Below, one piece after another: positions 25,140-33,821 of a stretch of DNA of 64,000 bases (its first letter is position 1; the number at the start of each line of letters is the position of its first letter). The position numbers were made by a program, and so were the translations under genes. The DNA is from Oscillospiraceae bacterium. Lineage in GTDB: Bacteria; Bacillota; Clostridia; Oscillospirales; Oscillospiraceae. Under the pieces are notes generated by a model. It had not been told where the DNA came from, ran no database searches, and saw nothing but the letters and a program-made list of their open reading frames with translations. The stretch lies in assembly GCA_902765595.1 (NCBI GenBank), contig CACXAQ010000001.1, forward strand, positions 62,001 to 126,000, in the 5' to 3' direction.

Positions 25140-25852
25140 CCCAAAGACTGCAAAAAATCATTGCCGCCTCCGGCCTGATGGCCCGGCGCAAGGCGGAGGA
25201 AGCGATCGAGGCCGGCCGCGTCACCGTGAACGGCCTGACCGCCCGGATCGGGGACAGCGCCGACCCGGAGACCGACGCCATCCTGGTGGACGGCAGAGCC
25301 CTGCCGTCTGCCGAGAAAAAGGTTTACATAATGCTGAACAAGCCCCGGGGGATCGTGACCTCCCTCCGGGACGAGAAGGGCCGCCGGGACGTGAGCGAGC
25401 TGGTCTCGGGGATCCCGGAGCGGCTGTACCCGGTGGGGCGGCTGGACCTGGATTCCGAGGGCTTGCTCCTCATGACCAACGACGGGGAGCTGGCAAACCG
25501 GCTGATGCACCCCTCCCATGAAGTGGAGAAATGCTACCGCACCTGGGTGAAGGGGGAGAATGCCGCCGAAAAGGCGGCGCTGCTGCGCCGGCCCATGGAG
25601 ATCGACGGCTGCATCGTAGGCCCCGCAAAGGTGGAGGTCCTGGAGACCTTGCCCGACGGGGCGGTGCTGGAGATCACCATCCACGAGGGACGCAACCGCC
25701 AGGTGCGCAAAATGTGCCAGCAGGCGGGCCTCACGGTGACGCGGCTCTGCCGGGTGCGGGAGGGAAAGCTGCGGCTTGGCAGGCTGAAAAGCGGTCAGTG
25801 GCGTTATCTGACGGCGCAGGAACTGCGGGAATTAGGAGTGGACTATGACTGA
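25136..25852 (+). CDS. rluB: Pseudouridine synthase RluB (RsuA family)
   Basis: A 238-residue enzyme. The N-terminal S4 RNA-binding domain (TQRLQKIIAASGLMARRKAE) is followed by the RsuA-type catalytic domain with GRLDLDSEGLLLMTNDG (catalytic Asp in RLD) and EGRNRQVRKM. It isomerises uridine in 23S rRNA; the RluB subtype is inferred from context, since rluB follows dacB-type genes in Bacillus. It starts inside the dac stop and overlaps the next gene by 8 bases. Confidence 0.93.
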   Translation: MTQRLQKIIAASGLMARRKAEEAIEAGRVTVNGLTARIGDSADPETDAILVDGRALPSAEKKVYIMLNKPRGIVTSLRDEKGRRDVSELVSGIPERLYPVGRLDLDSEGLLLMTNDGELANRLMHPSHEVEKCYRTWVKGENAAEKAALLRRPMEIDGCIVGPAKVEVLETLPDGAVLEITIHEGRNRQVRKMCQQAGLTVTRLCRVREGKLRLGRLKSGQWRYLTAQELRELGVDYD

Positions 25853-27758
25853 CCTTGTGGTCATCGGCGGAGGACCCGCCGGCATGATCTGCGCGGCCAT
25901 GGCCGCGAAACGCGGCCTCAGTGTGACGATGCTGGACCGCAATCTCCAGCTGGGGCGCAAGCTCCGCATTACGGGCAAGGGCCGCTGCAATGTGACCAAT
26001 GCCTGCGATACCAAGGAATTTATGGCCAACATCCCCGGGGACGGGCGCTTTCTCTACAGCGCCATGAGCCGCTTCGGCACCCGGGAGGTCATGGCCTTTT
26101 TTGAAGAGCTGGGCGTGCCGCTGAAGGTGGAGCGGGGAAACCGGGTCTTCCCGGTGTCCGATAACGCCAACGATATTGCCGACGCCCTGGCCCGCTATTG
26201 CCGGAGTCTTGGGGTGAAGACCCTTCGGACCTCGGCAAAGGAAATCCTGCAGAAGGACGGCGCGGTCTGCGCCGTCATGACCGGGGAGGGGCGGATCGAC
26301 TGCGGCGCCGCCGCCATCTGCACCGGCGGCCGCTCCTATCCCAAGACCGGGTCCGACGGCAGCGGCTACCGCCTGGCGGAGGCTCACGGCCACACCGTCA
26401 CGCCCACCCGGCCGTCCCTGGTCCCCCTGGAGAGCGGGGATCCCTGGTGTGCCGAGATGCAGGGCTTTTCCCTGAAAAACGTGACCCTCTCGGCCTATGA
26501 AAACGACAAGCTGATCTTCCGGGAGCTGGGGGAAATGCTCTTCACCCACTTTGGCGTCTCCGGGCCTTTGGTGCTCTCGGCCAGCGCCAAGATGCGGCAT
26601 ATGGGCAGCGCCAGGTACCGGCTGGAGATCGACCTGAAGCCGGCCCTGGACGAAAAGAAACTGGACGCCCGCCTGCTGCGGGATTTTGAGAAATTCTCGA
26701 ATCGGGAATTCCGCAACGCCCTGGGCGAGCTGGCGGGCCGGACCATGATCCCCGTGCTGGTGGAGCTCTCGGGCATTCCGGGGGACACCAAGGTCCACGA
26801 CATCACCCGGGAACAGCGCCTGGCGCTCCGGCACCTCTTGAAAGCTTTCCCGGTCTCCGTCTCCGGTACCCGGCCCATCGACGAGGCCATCGTCACCGCA
26901 GGCGGCGTCAGCACCAGAGAGGTGGACCCCCGCACCATGGAGTCCAAGCTCCTGCGGGGCCTGTATTTTGCCGGGGAGGTGCTGGATCTGGACGCCTATA
27001 CCGGCGGCTTCAATCTGCAGATCGCCTGGTGCACCGGCTTTGTGGCCGGCAATTCGGTAAGGAGAAGAAAAGAAATGAAAAACTTCGCAGTCGCCATCGA
27101 CGGTCCCTCCGGGGCCGGCAAGAGCAGCCTGGCCCGCCGCTGCGCGGCAGAACTGGGCTTTCTGTACGTGGACACCGGCGCCATTTACCGCACGGTGGGT
27201 CTCGCGGCCTGGCGCCGCGGCCTGGACCGGCGGGACGAGGCGGCGGTGGCCGCCATCCTCCCGGAGCTGGACATTCAGATGCGCTACAACGACAAGGGCG
27301 AGCAGCGGATGATCCTGAACGGGGAGGACGTGTCCGAGGCGATCCGCATGCCGGAGATCTCCATCTGCGCCTCCGACGTGTCGGCCCTTGGCGCGGTGCG
27401 GTCCTATCTGCTGGAGATGCAGCGGAAGCTTGCCCGGGAGAACAAGGTCATCATGGACGGGCGGGACATCGGCACCGTGGTGCTGCCGGACGCGCCGCTG
27501 AAGATCTATCTCACCGCCAGCGCCGAGGCTCGGGCCCAGCGCCGGATGAAGGAGCAGCAGGCCAAGGGCATCCAGGCGGATTTCGAGGAAGTGCTCCAGG
27601 GCATCCTCTATCGGGATCAGCAGGATATGAACCGGGCGGAGGCCCCGCTGCGCCAGGCGGAGGACGCCGTGCTGGTGGACACCACGGACATCGATTTTGA
27701 CGCGAGCTTCCAGCTTCTCTGCCGCATCATCCGGGAGCGCATGGAGGCGGCGGAATGA
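25845..27758 (+). CDS. Fused YhiN-type flavoprotein and cytidylate kinase
   Basis: One 637-residue frame encodes two full-length proteins. Residues 1-410 are an HI0933/YhiN-type FAD-dependent oxidoreductase (VVIGGGPAGMICAAMAAKRG, GRCNVTNAC, C-terminal AGEVLDLDAYTGGFNLQ). Residues 411-637 are cytidylate kinase. The junction (GNSVRRRKE then MKNF) holds no stop codon. AAGGAGA at 27059-27064 still lies 10 bases before the internal ATG 27075, so kinase alone may also be made. A fusion through loss of a stop codon, or a sequencing error hiding one, would both give this. Partner families are certain; physical fusion is likely but unproven. Confidence 0.85.
   Translation: MTDLVVIGGGPAGMICAAMAAKRGLSVTMLDRNLQLGRKLRITGKGRCNVTNACDTKEFMANIPGDGRFLYSAMSRFGTREVMAFFEELGVPLKVERGNRVFPVSDNANDIADALARYCRSLGVKTLRTSAKEILQKDGAVCAVMTGEGRIDCGAAAICTGGRSYPKTGSDGSGYRLAEAHGHTVTPTRPSLVPLESGDPWCAEMQGFSLKNVTLSAYENDKLIFRELGEMLFTHFGVSGPLVLSASAKMRHMGSARYRLEIDLKPALDEKKLDARLLRDFEKFSNREFRNALGELAGRTMIPVLVELSGIPGDTKVHDITREQRLALRHLLKAFPVSVSGTRPIDEAIVTAGGVSTREVDPRTMESKLLRGLYFAGEVLDLDAYTGGFNLQIAWCTGFVAGNSVRRRKEMKNFAVAIDGPSGAGKSSLARRCAAELGFLYVDTGAIYRTVGLAAWRRGLDRRDEAAVAAILPELDIQMRYNDKGEQRMILNGEDVSEAIRMPEISICASDVSALGAVRSYLLEMQRKLARENKVIMDGRDIGTVVLPDAPLKIYLTASAEARAQRRMKEQQAKGIQADFEEVLQGILYRDQQDMNRAEAPLRQAEDAVLVDTTDIDFDASFQLLCRIIRERMEAAE
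27075..27758 (+). CDS. cmk: Cytidylate kinase (domain of fused frame; possible internal start)
   Basis: A 227-residue (d)CMP kinase making (d)CDP from (d)CMP. Walker A is IDGPSGAGKSS, followed by LYVDTGAIYRTVG and MDGRDIGTVVLPDA, the latter typical of Cmk. The length is normal for a stand-alone enzyme. It overlaps the ispH start (ATGA, 27755-27758). The order cmk-ispH-rpsA is conserved in Clostridia. Confidence 0.9.
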   Translation: MKNFAVAIDGPSGAGKSSLARRCAAELGFLYVDTGAIYRTVGLAAWRRGLDRRDEAAVAAILPELDIQMRYNDKGEQRMILNGEDVSEAIRMPEISICASDVSALGAVRSYLLEMQRKLARENKVIMDGRDIGTVVLPDAPLKIYLTASAEARAQRRMKEQQAKGIQADFEEVLQGILYRDQQDMNRAEAPLRQAEDAVLVDTTDIDFDASFQLLCRIIRERMEAAE

Positions 27759-29818
27759 GAGAGCTTCACGTTGCCGAGAGCGCCGGCTTCTGCTTCGGCG
27801 TGCAGCGCTCTGTGGAGCTGGCGGAGGAGCTGATCCGGCAGGAGGGCCGCTGCGCAAGCCTGGGCCAGCTTATCCACAACGAGGACGTGGTCCGCGCCCT
27901 GGAGGAGAAGGGCATGCGGGTGGTGAACGCACCGGAGGAGCTGGAGCCGGATGAACCGGTGCTGATCCGCGCCCACGGCGCTTCGCCGCAGGTCTACGCC
28001 GCGCTGGAGGGCCGGGGCGCCCGGGTGACAGACGCCACCTGCCCCAAGGTGAAGGCCATCCACATCATCGTCCGCCGGGCGGCGGAGGAGGGGCGCTTCG
28101 TGCTCATCATCGGCATGCGCAAGCACCCGGAGGTGGAGGCCATCTGCGGCTGGTGCGGGGAGCACCAAGTCCTTGAAAACCCTGAGGAAATGGGCGTTTT
28201 CCTGGATTCCCGGCCGGAGCTTTGGGAAAAACCGATAACTGTCGTGGTGCAAACCACGCAGACCCGCAGTAATTTTACCGAATGTTGCGAAATCATAAAA
28301 AAAAGATGTACAAATGCAAAAATATCTGATACAATATGTCTTGCTACGTTTACGCGGCAGGAGGAAGCGGCAAAAATTGCGGCATCCTGCGACGCGATGG
28401 TTGTCATCGGCGGCAGGCACAGCGCAAACAGCGTCCATCTCGCCCAAATCTGTGGCGAGCACTGTGCAAACGTCCAGTTTATCGAGCGGACAGAGGAGCT
28501 GGAACTGGACAGGCTCAGAAGCGCTGATGCAGTCGGCTTGACTGCCGGAGCGTCTACCCCCGCGTGGATAATTAAGGAGGTAAGAAACAAAATGGACGAA
28601 ATCAAAGAAGAAATCAAAGTTGAGGAACCCGCAGTGGAGAAGGAGATGTCCTTCGACGAAATGCTGGAGGAGACCCTCAAGCCTATATATAATGGAGACA
28701 AGGTAAGCGGCACCGTCGTTGCGATCACCGGCACCGAGATCAGCGTTGACCTGGGCACCAAGCAGACCGGCGTGATCCCCACCGAGGAGTTCACCGAGGA
28801 CGGCACCAAGCTGGAAGACGCCGTCAAGGTCGGCGATACCCTGGAGGCCGTCGTGGTCCGCGTCAATGACGTGGAGGGCGTTGTGACCCTGTCCAAGAAG
28901 CGCCTGGACGCCGCCAAGATCTGGAACGAGGTCGAGGCCGCTGTGGAAGACGGCACCGTGATGGAAGGCGTCGTCACCGAGGAGAACAAGGGCGGCGTGG
29001 TCGTCTCCGTCAAGGGCGTGCGTGTGTTTGTTCCCGCTTCCCAGACCGATCTGCCCCGCGAGGCTGAGCTGAGCCAGCTGCTGAAGAAGACCGTTCGCCT
29101 GAAGATCACCGAGGTCAACAAGGCCCGCAAGCGCGTGGTCGGCTCCATCCGCCGCGTTGCCCAGGCTGAGCGCCGCGAGCGCACCGAGGCCATCTGGAAC
29201 AACATCGAGATCGGCAAGCGCTACAAGGGCGTTGTCAAGTCTCTGACCAGCTACGGCGCTTTCGTCGACATCGGCGGCATCGACGGCATGGTGCACGTGT
29301 CCGAGCTGAGCTGGGGCCGCATCCACCAGCCCTCCGAGGTCGTCTCCGTGGGCGACGAGATCGAGGTCTACGTCATCAACTTTGACCGGGAGAAGCGCAA
29401 GATCTCCCTGGGCTACAAGGATCCCGAGGGCAACCCCTGGACCCAGTTCACCAACAAGTATCAGGTGGGCAGCATCGCCCCCGTCACCATCGTCAAGCTC
29501 ATGGACTTCGGCGCCTTCGCGGAAGTCCTGCCCGGTGTGGACGGCCTGATCCACATCAGCCAGATCGCCAACCGCCGCATCGGCAAGCCCGGCGACGTGC
29601 TGACTGTGGGCGACGTGGTGGACGCCAAGATCACCGCCATCGACGAAGAGAAGCACAAGATCTCCCTCTCCATCCGCGCGCTGGCCGAGCCCGCCCCCGT
29701 GGAGAAGGCTCCCGTTGAGGAAGAGGCCGTCGAGGCCGAGCCCGCTGAGGACGCCCTGGTCTACGAAGTCGCCGTTGACGGCACCGCCACCGGCAGCGCT
29801 CCCGAGACCGAAGAGTGA
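27755..29818 (+). CDS. ispH-rpsA: Bifunctional IspH / ribosomal protein S1
   Basis: A 687-residue fusion. Residues 1-280 are 4-hydroxy-3-methylbut-2-enyl diphosphate reductase, the last step of the MEP isoprenoid pathway. The three 4Fe-4S cysteines are Cys13 (GFCFGV), Cys96 (DATCPKV) and Cys195 (DTICLAT), with His41, His74, His124 and Glu126. The rest holds four S1 RNA-binding repeats (from about 314, 398, 484 and 568) and an acidic tail. This fusion is known in Clostridia. A textbook ribosome site (TTAAGGAGG, 28572-28580) precedes an in-frame ATG at 28592, so free S1 may also be produced. Confidence 0.95.
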   Translation: MRELHVAESAGFCFGVQRSVELAEELIRQEGRCASLGQLIHNEDVVRALEEKGMRVVNAPEELEPDEPVLIRAHGASPQVYAALEGRGARVTDATCPKVKAIHIIVRRAAEEGRFVLIIGMRKHPEVEAICGWCGEHQVLENPEEMGVFLDSRPELWEKPITVVVQTTQTRSNFTECCEIIKKRCTNAKISDTICLATFTRQEEAAKIAASCDAMVVIGGRHSANSVHLAQICGEHCANVQFIERTEELELDRLRSADAVGLTAGASTPAWIIKEVRNKMDEIKEEIKVEEPAVEKEMSFDEMLEETLKPIYNGDKVSGTVVAITGTEISVDLGTKQTGVIPTEEFTEDGTKLEDAVKVGDTLEAVVVRVNDVEGVVTLSKKRLDAAKIWNEVEAAVEDGTVMEGVVTEENKGGVVVSVKGVRVFVPASQTDLPREAELSQLLKKTVRLKITEVNKARKRVVGSIRRVAQAERRERTEAIWNNIEIGKRYKGVVKSLTSYGAFVDIGGIDGMVHVSELSWGRIHQPSEVVSVGDEIEVYVINFDREKRKISLGYKDPEGNPWTQFTNKYQVGSIAPVTIVKLMDFGAFAEVLPGVDGLIHISQIANRRIGKPGDVLTVGDVVDAKITAIDEEKHKISLSIRALAEPAPVEKAPVEEEAVEAEPAEDALVYEVAVDGTATGSAPETEE
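28573..28594 (+). promoter_or_regulatory. Internal ribosome-binding site for free S1
   Basis: TAAGGAGG at 28573-28580 lies 11 bases before the in-frame ATG 28592 (codon 280 of the ispH-rpsA frame), just where the S1 part begins. It is stronger than the site of the full-length frame. Confidence 0.6.
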
Positions 29819-29833
29819 TCAACTGAGGCAAGC

Positions 29834-29865
29834 AAAAACCACCGGTGAAAACCGGTGGTTTTTTT
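29834..29865 (+). terminator. Terminator after rpsA
   Basis: AACCACCGGT-gaaa-ACCGGTGGTT is a perfect hairpin with a stable GAAA loop, followed by seven T. It ends the long plus-strand run that starts at 20.7 kb. Confidence 0.93.
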
Positions 29866-29917
29866 GACCCGATCAGCGGCGAAGGAAAAGAAAAACGCTC
29901 TGCCGCAGGACATGATC

Positions 29918-29934
29918 CGTGGTATAATACCACG
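29918..29934 (+). promoter_or_regulatory. Dyad-embedded -10 element
   Basis: CGTGGTAT-A-ATACCACG is a perfect 17-base dyad with TATAAT (29923-29928) at its centre. The -35 region, 17 bases upstream (CTGCCG), is poor. This fits a promoter governed by a dimeric regulator bound over the -10. It lies 33 bases before the membrane protein gene. Confidence 0.6.
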
Positions 29935-29960
29935 TACTTGAGATCGAGAGGAAGCGTGAA

Positions 29961-30836
29961 ATGAAAAAACTCTTTGGCGGCCTGAAGATCACCTGGCCGA
30001 AACTGATCCTTTTCGCCGTGATCTGCGGCGTATATACCGGAGCCATGGCGGCCATCCCCGCCACGGCGGACACGTCGTTCCGGGACATCAGCATTTCTTT
30101 TGAATGGTGGATCCTCTTCGCGATCCTTATCATTGTGAATGCCGAGAGTGCGCTGGATTCCGCCCTGAAGGTGTTCGTCTTCTTCCTCATCAGCCAGCCC
30201 CTGGTCTATCTGGTGCAGGTTCCCTTTTACATCGATGGCTTCGGCATTTTCCGCTATTATCCCACCTGGTTCAGGTGGACGCTGCTGACCATCCCCATGG
30301 CCTTCGTGGGCTGGTATATGAAAAAGGACAAGTGGTGGGGCCTGCTGATCCTGGCGCCCATGCTGGCCTTCCTGGGCTACCACTACAGCGGTTTCCTGAG
30401 GGAGGCGGTCTCCTTCTTCCCGAACCATCTGCTCAGCGCGATCTTCTGCGCGGTGACGCTGATCCTCTACCCGCTGGGCATCTTCCGGGACAAAAAGATC
30501 CGGATCGCAGGACTGATTCTGAGCCTTCTGATCCTGGCAGGGGCGAGCTTTCTCGCTCTCCGGCAGGGAAGAGACTTCTATAACACCAGCCTGCTGGTCA
30601 GCGGCGGCGAGACCGCCGGCATCGAATACGATGACAGCTATCAGGTGTCTCTCGCGGATGAGAGCTACGGAAAGGTTTGGATCGGCTACGAGGAGCCCAT
30701 TGAAAGCTACCTGATCTACGCGGAGTTTGCCAAAACCGGCAAGACCCAGCTGATCCTGGAAGCCCCTGACGGGACCCGGGAGGTTTACGACCTGACCATC
30801 GAACGGAACAGCTACACGGTGGAAAAAAGGCCATGA
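29961..30836 (+). CDS. Uncharacterised membrane protein
   Basis: A 291-residue protein I do not recognise. It has about six to seven membrane segments between residues 14 and 195 (GVYTGAMAAIPATADTSF in the first loop, then FLISQPLVYLVQVPFY), and a soluble C-terminal domain of about 85 residues (SLLVSGGETAGIEYDDSYQ to the end) that looks beta-rich. It is single and lies between its own promoter-like dyad and a bidirectional terminator. No catalytic motif is visible. Confidence 0.75.
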   Translation: MKKLFGGLKITWPKLILFAVICGVYTGAMAAIPATADTSFRDISISFEWWILFAILIIVNAESALDSALKVFVFFLISQPLVYLVQVPFYIDGFGIFRYYPTWFRWTLLTIPMAFVGWYMKKDKWWGLLILAPMLAFLGYHYSGFLREAVSFFPNHLLSAIFCAVTLILYPLGIFRDKKIRIAGLILSLLILAGASFLALRQGRDFYNTSLLVSGGETAGIEYDDSYQVSLADESYGKVWIGYEEPIESYLIYAEFAKTGKTQLILEAPDGTREVYDLTIERNSYTVEKRP

Positions 30837-30841
30837 CGACA

Positions 30842-30879
30842 AAGAAGGCCCCCGCTGCTCAAGCAGCGGGGGCCTTCTT
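30842..30879. terminator. Bidirectional terminator, 18-base perfect stem
   Basis: AAGAAGGCCCCCGCTGCT (30842-30859) and its exact complement (30862-30879) flank a 2-base loop between two convergent genes. Confidence 0.88.
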
Positions 30880-30887
30880 GCGTCCTG

Positions 30888-31829
30888 TCAGCTGATCTTT
30901 TCCAGCTTTTCGTTGATCCAGTCCAGAATGTCCTTCTTGACGGTTTCCCGGTTGGTCTCGTTGAGCATTTCGTGGCGGCCGCCGGGGTAGAGGCGGATGG
31001 TCACGTCCTTGAGACCGGCGCGGCAGAAGGCCTGGTAGGCCTTTTCTACGCCCACGCCGTAGTCGCCCACGGGGTCGGCGTCGCCGGACATGAAGTACAC
31101 GGGGGCTTCCTTGTTCATCTTGTCGATGTTCTTCTGGTCCGTGATGAAGCGCACCGCGCCCATCATATCCCGGTAGAGGCCCACCTTGCACACAAAGCCG
31201 CAGTAGGGGTCGTCAATGTACTTGTCCACGGCCGCCTGATCCCGGCTGATCCAGTCAAAGGGGGTACGGGGTTCGGGGATCTTCTTGCAGTAAGAGCCGA
31301 AGGCCATGTCGTTGAGGGCCTTGCCGTCTGCCGCGGGACCCTTGGCCCTGGCCATCAGGTTGGCCGCCGCCCAGCCGCCCAGGATCATCAGCTTGTTCTG
31401 GTGGCCGGTGCCGCTGAGAATGGCCGCGTCATACTTGCCCGGATAACGGATCAGGTAGGTGCGGACGATGAAGCTGCCCATGCTGTGGCCGAAGAAGATG
31501 TAGGGGAGGTCCGGGTATTCCCGCCGGGTCAGATCCCGCAGGGCGTCCACGTCACGAATGACGTAATCCCAGCCGTTTTCCTCGGCAAAGAAGCCCTGCT
31601 CCTCAGGACTGCGGATGGATTCGCCATGGCCCAGGTGGTCGTCGCCCACACAGACGATGCCGTTGGAGGCCAGGTACTCCATCAGATCGTCGTAGCGGCT
31701 GATATGGTCGGCCACGCCGTGCTCGATCTGCACCACGGCCCGGGGCTTTCCGTCGGGAACGCACTTGCGGGCGTGCAGCAGATTCTTGCCTGTGCTGGAT
31801 TCAAAGGTGAAATCTTCAAATTTAGGCAT
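30888..31829 (-). CDS. Alpha/beta hydrolase (lysophospholipase/monoacylglycerol lipase-like)
   Basis: A 313-residue serine hydrolase of the Hydrolase_4 (S33-like) family. EHGVADHISRYDDL is the oxyanion region, GDDHLGHGES the next family block, and the nucleophile is Ser116 in FGHSMGSF. The acid is Asp in SGDADPVG and the His is in GGRHEML. Likely substrates are mono-acyl lipids or similar esters. GGGAGGAAG precedes ATG 31829. No signal peptide, so it is cytoplasmic. Confidence 0.9.
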   Translation of the reverse strand: MPKFEDFTFESSTGKNLLHARKCVPDGKPRAVVQIEHGVADHISRYDDLMEYLASNGIVCVGDDHLGHGESIRSPEEQGFFAEENGWDYVIRDVDALRDLTRREYPDLPYIFFGHSMGSFIVRTYLIRYPGKYDAAILSGTGHQNKLMILGGWAAANLMARAKGPAADGKALNDMAFGSYCKKIPEPRTPFDWISRDQAAVDKYIDDPYCGFVCKVGLYRDMMGAVRFITDQKNIDKMNKEAPVYFMSGDADPVGDYGVGVEKAYQAFCRAGLKDVTIRLYPGGRHEMLNETNRETVKKDILDWINEKLEKIS

Positions 31830-31965
31830 GGAAACTTCCTCCCGTCTATGGTATAGTGAACTTGTCTATAAAGAAATTTTACACGGGTTTTTCCGCGCCG
31901 TCAAGCGGCAAAGGGGAGAGAACTGTCCAAAAACCGCGAGAAACCTAAAATAACGGAGAGCTGCC

Positions 31966-32391
31966 ATGAAGATTTATCTCAAGTATTTTGTAGAGGGCCT
32001 GACACCGGTGGAGAAGCTGGCCAAGGGGGACTGGATCGACCTGCGGGCCGCGGAGGACCTGGAGCTGAAGGCCGGAGAGTTTCGCTACCTCCGTCTCGGC
32101 GTGGGGATGATCCTGCCCGAGGGCTATGAGGCCCATGTGGCGCCACGCAGCAGCACCTTCAAAAACTTCGGCATCCTGGTGGCAAACTCCTTCGGCATCA
32201 TCGACAACGCCTACTGCGGGGAGGAGGACGAGTGGCGTCTGCCGGTGCTGGCCATGCGGGATACGGTGATCCGTAAAAACGACCGGATCTGCCAGTTCCG
32301 CATCGTGGAAAAGCAGCCGGAGCTGGAATTTGAGACGGTGGAGCACCTGCGTCCCGAGAGCCGCGGCGGCTTCGGCTCCACGGGGATTTAG
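31966..32391 (+). CDS. dut: dUTP diphosphatase
   Basis: A 141-residue trimeric-type dUTPase hydrolysing dUTP to dUMP. Motifs in order: GDWIDLRAAE (I), PRSSTFKNFGI (II), NSFGIIDNAYCGEE with the catalytic Asp80 (III), RICQFRIVEKQ (IV) and the C-terminal RGGFGSTG (V). All five are present. It is preceded by GGAG and followed by a strong terminator. It stands alone. Confidence 0.93.
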   Translation: MKIYLKYFVEGLTPVEKLAKGDWIDLRAAEDLELKAGEFRYLRLGVGMILPEGYEAHVAPRSSTFKNFGILVANSFGIIDNAYCGEEDEWRLPVLAMRDTVIRKNDRICQFRIVEKQPELEFETVEHLRPESRGGFGSTGI

Positions 32392-32460
32392 TTTTTAGAT
32401 TGCAGTTTTTGGTTTTTAGTGGCCAGTCCGCATGCCTAAAAACAAAACACTAAAAACTGA

Positions 32461-32502
32461 CAGAAAAGAGCGCTGCGGTTTTTTCCGCAGCGCTCTTTTC
32501 TG
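32461..32502. terminator. Bidirectional terminator between dut and ackA
   Basis: CAGAAAAGAGCGCTGCGG and CCGCAGCGCTCTTTTCTG (18 bases each, perfect) flank six T. It serves both convergent genes. The 70 bases before it carry several copies of GTTTTTAG/CTAAAAAC without obvious function. Confidence 0.9.
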
Positions 32503-32511
32503 TCGCTATGC

Positions 32512-33708
32512 TCAGCCGACGATGTCGCGGGTATCACGGGCGATGACCAGCTCCTCGTTGGTGGGGATGACGAAAACCTTGACCTTGGAGTCGGGGGTGG
32601 AGATCATGATGTCCTGGCCCCGCTTGGAATTGGCCTCCTCGTCCAGCTTCACACCCAGATAGCCGAAGTACTCGGCGATGGCGGCGCGGGTGCTCTTGCT
32701 GTTCTCGCCCACACCGGCGGTGAAGACGATGGCGTCCACGCCGTTCATGGCGGCCACATAGGAGCCGGCCACCTTGGCGACCCAGTAGTGGAACATGTCC
32801 AGGGCCAGCTGCGCGCGCTCGTTGCCCTCGGCGGCGGCCTTGTCCAGATCGCGGAAGTCAGAGGACACGCCGGAGACGCCCAGCACGCCGGACTTCTTGT
32901 TCAGGATGTTCAGCATCTCGTCGATGCTGTAGCCGTACTTGTGCATCAGGAACTGGATGACGCCGGCGTCCAGATCGCCGCAGCGGGTGCCCATGGGCAG
33001 GCCCACCAGCGGGGTGAAGCCCATGGAGGTGTCCACGCACTTGCCATGGTCGATGGCGGCGATGGAGGAGCCGTTGCCCATGTGGCAGGAGATGATCTTC
33101 AGCTCTTCGATGGGCCTGCCCATCAGCTCCGCGCAGCGGGCGGAGACGTAGCGGTGGCTGGTGCCGTGGAAGCCATAGCGGCGGATGCCGTTGGAGAGGT
33201 AGTACTGATAAGGCAGGGCGTACATGAAGGCCTTGCCGGGCATGGTCTGATGGAAGGCGGTATCGAACACGGCGACCATGGGCACGTCGCCCATGACGGC
33301 GCGGCAGGCGTTGATGCCGGTGATGTTGGCGGGGTTGTGCAGCGGGGCGAAGGGGGTGCACTCCTCCAGGGTCTTCATGACCTCGTCGTTGATGCGCACG
33401 GAGCTGGCGAACTTCTCACCGCCATGGACGACCCGGTGACCCACTGCGTCGATCTCCTTCATGGAGTTGACCACGCCGTACTGGGGGCTGGTGAGCTTGT
33501 CGATGACGGCGGCAATGGCCTCGGAATGGGTGGGCATGGCCACGTCCTCGTCAAACACGCTCTTGCCGTCCACCAGCGGGGTGTGCTTCAAATGCCCGTC
33601 GATGCCGATACGCTCGCAAAGGCCCTTGGCCAGGAGGGTTTCGGTCTCCATATCGATGAGCTGGTACTTCAGGGAGGAGCTGCCTGCGTTGATCACAAGA
33701 ATTTTCAT
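32512..33708 (-). CDS. ackA: Acetate kinase
   Basis: A 398-residue enzyme converting acetyl phosphate and ADP to acetate and ATP, central to fermentation. Family signature 1 is [13 protein letters not shown] at the N-terminus and signature 2 is [14 protein letters not shown]. The catalytic [10 protein letters not shown] and the [10 protein letters not shown] block are present. ATG 33708 has AAAGGA upstream, while the longer frame lacks a ribosome site. No phosphotransacetylase gene is next to it. It is divergent from tmcAL. Confidence 0.97.
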   Translation of the reverse strand: MKILVINAGSSSLKYQLIDMETETLLAKGLCERIGIDGHLKHTPLVDGKSVFDEDVAMPTHSEAIAAVIDKLTSPQYGVVNSMKEIDAVGHRVVHGGEKFASSVRINDEVMKTLEECTPFAPLHNPANITGINACRAVMGDVPMVAVFDTAFHQTMPGKAFMYALPYQYYLSNGIRRYGFHGTSHRYVSARCAELMGRPIEELKIISCHMGNGSSIAAIDHGKCVDTSMGFTPLVGLPMGTRCGDLDAGVIQFLMHKYGYSIDEMLNILNKKSGVLGVSGVSSDFRDLDKAAAEGNERAQLALDMFHYWVAKVAGSYVAAMNGVDAIVFTAGVGENSKSTRAAIAEYFGYLGVKLDEEANSKRGQDIMISTPDSKVKVFVIPTNEELVIARDTRDIVG

Positions 33709-33768
33709 GAATCGTTTTCCTTTCACTTGTAAACTTTGGGGAAATTCGATAGAATACACACAAGGACT

Positions 33769-33796
33769 ATTCTAATACAAAACGGGAAAAACGCAA
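33769..33796 (-). promoter_or_regulatory. Possible ackA promoter
   Basis: On the minus strand TTGCGT (33796-33791) and TAGAAT (33774-33769) are 16 bases apart, about 60 bases before the ackA start. Confidence 0.4.
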
Positions 33797-33821
33797 GTCT
33801 TTTTTCGGGAGAGCGGCACTT

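Noticed and set aside
32392..32460. Possible small RNA in the AT-rich stretch after dut
   Set aside because: Only short repeats of GTTTTTAG and CTAAAAAC are present, with no promoter or separate terminator; it is most likely a dut 3' end.
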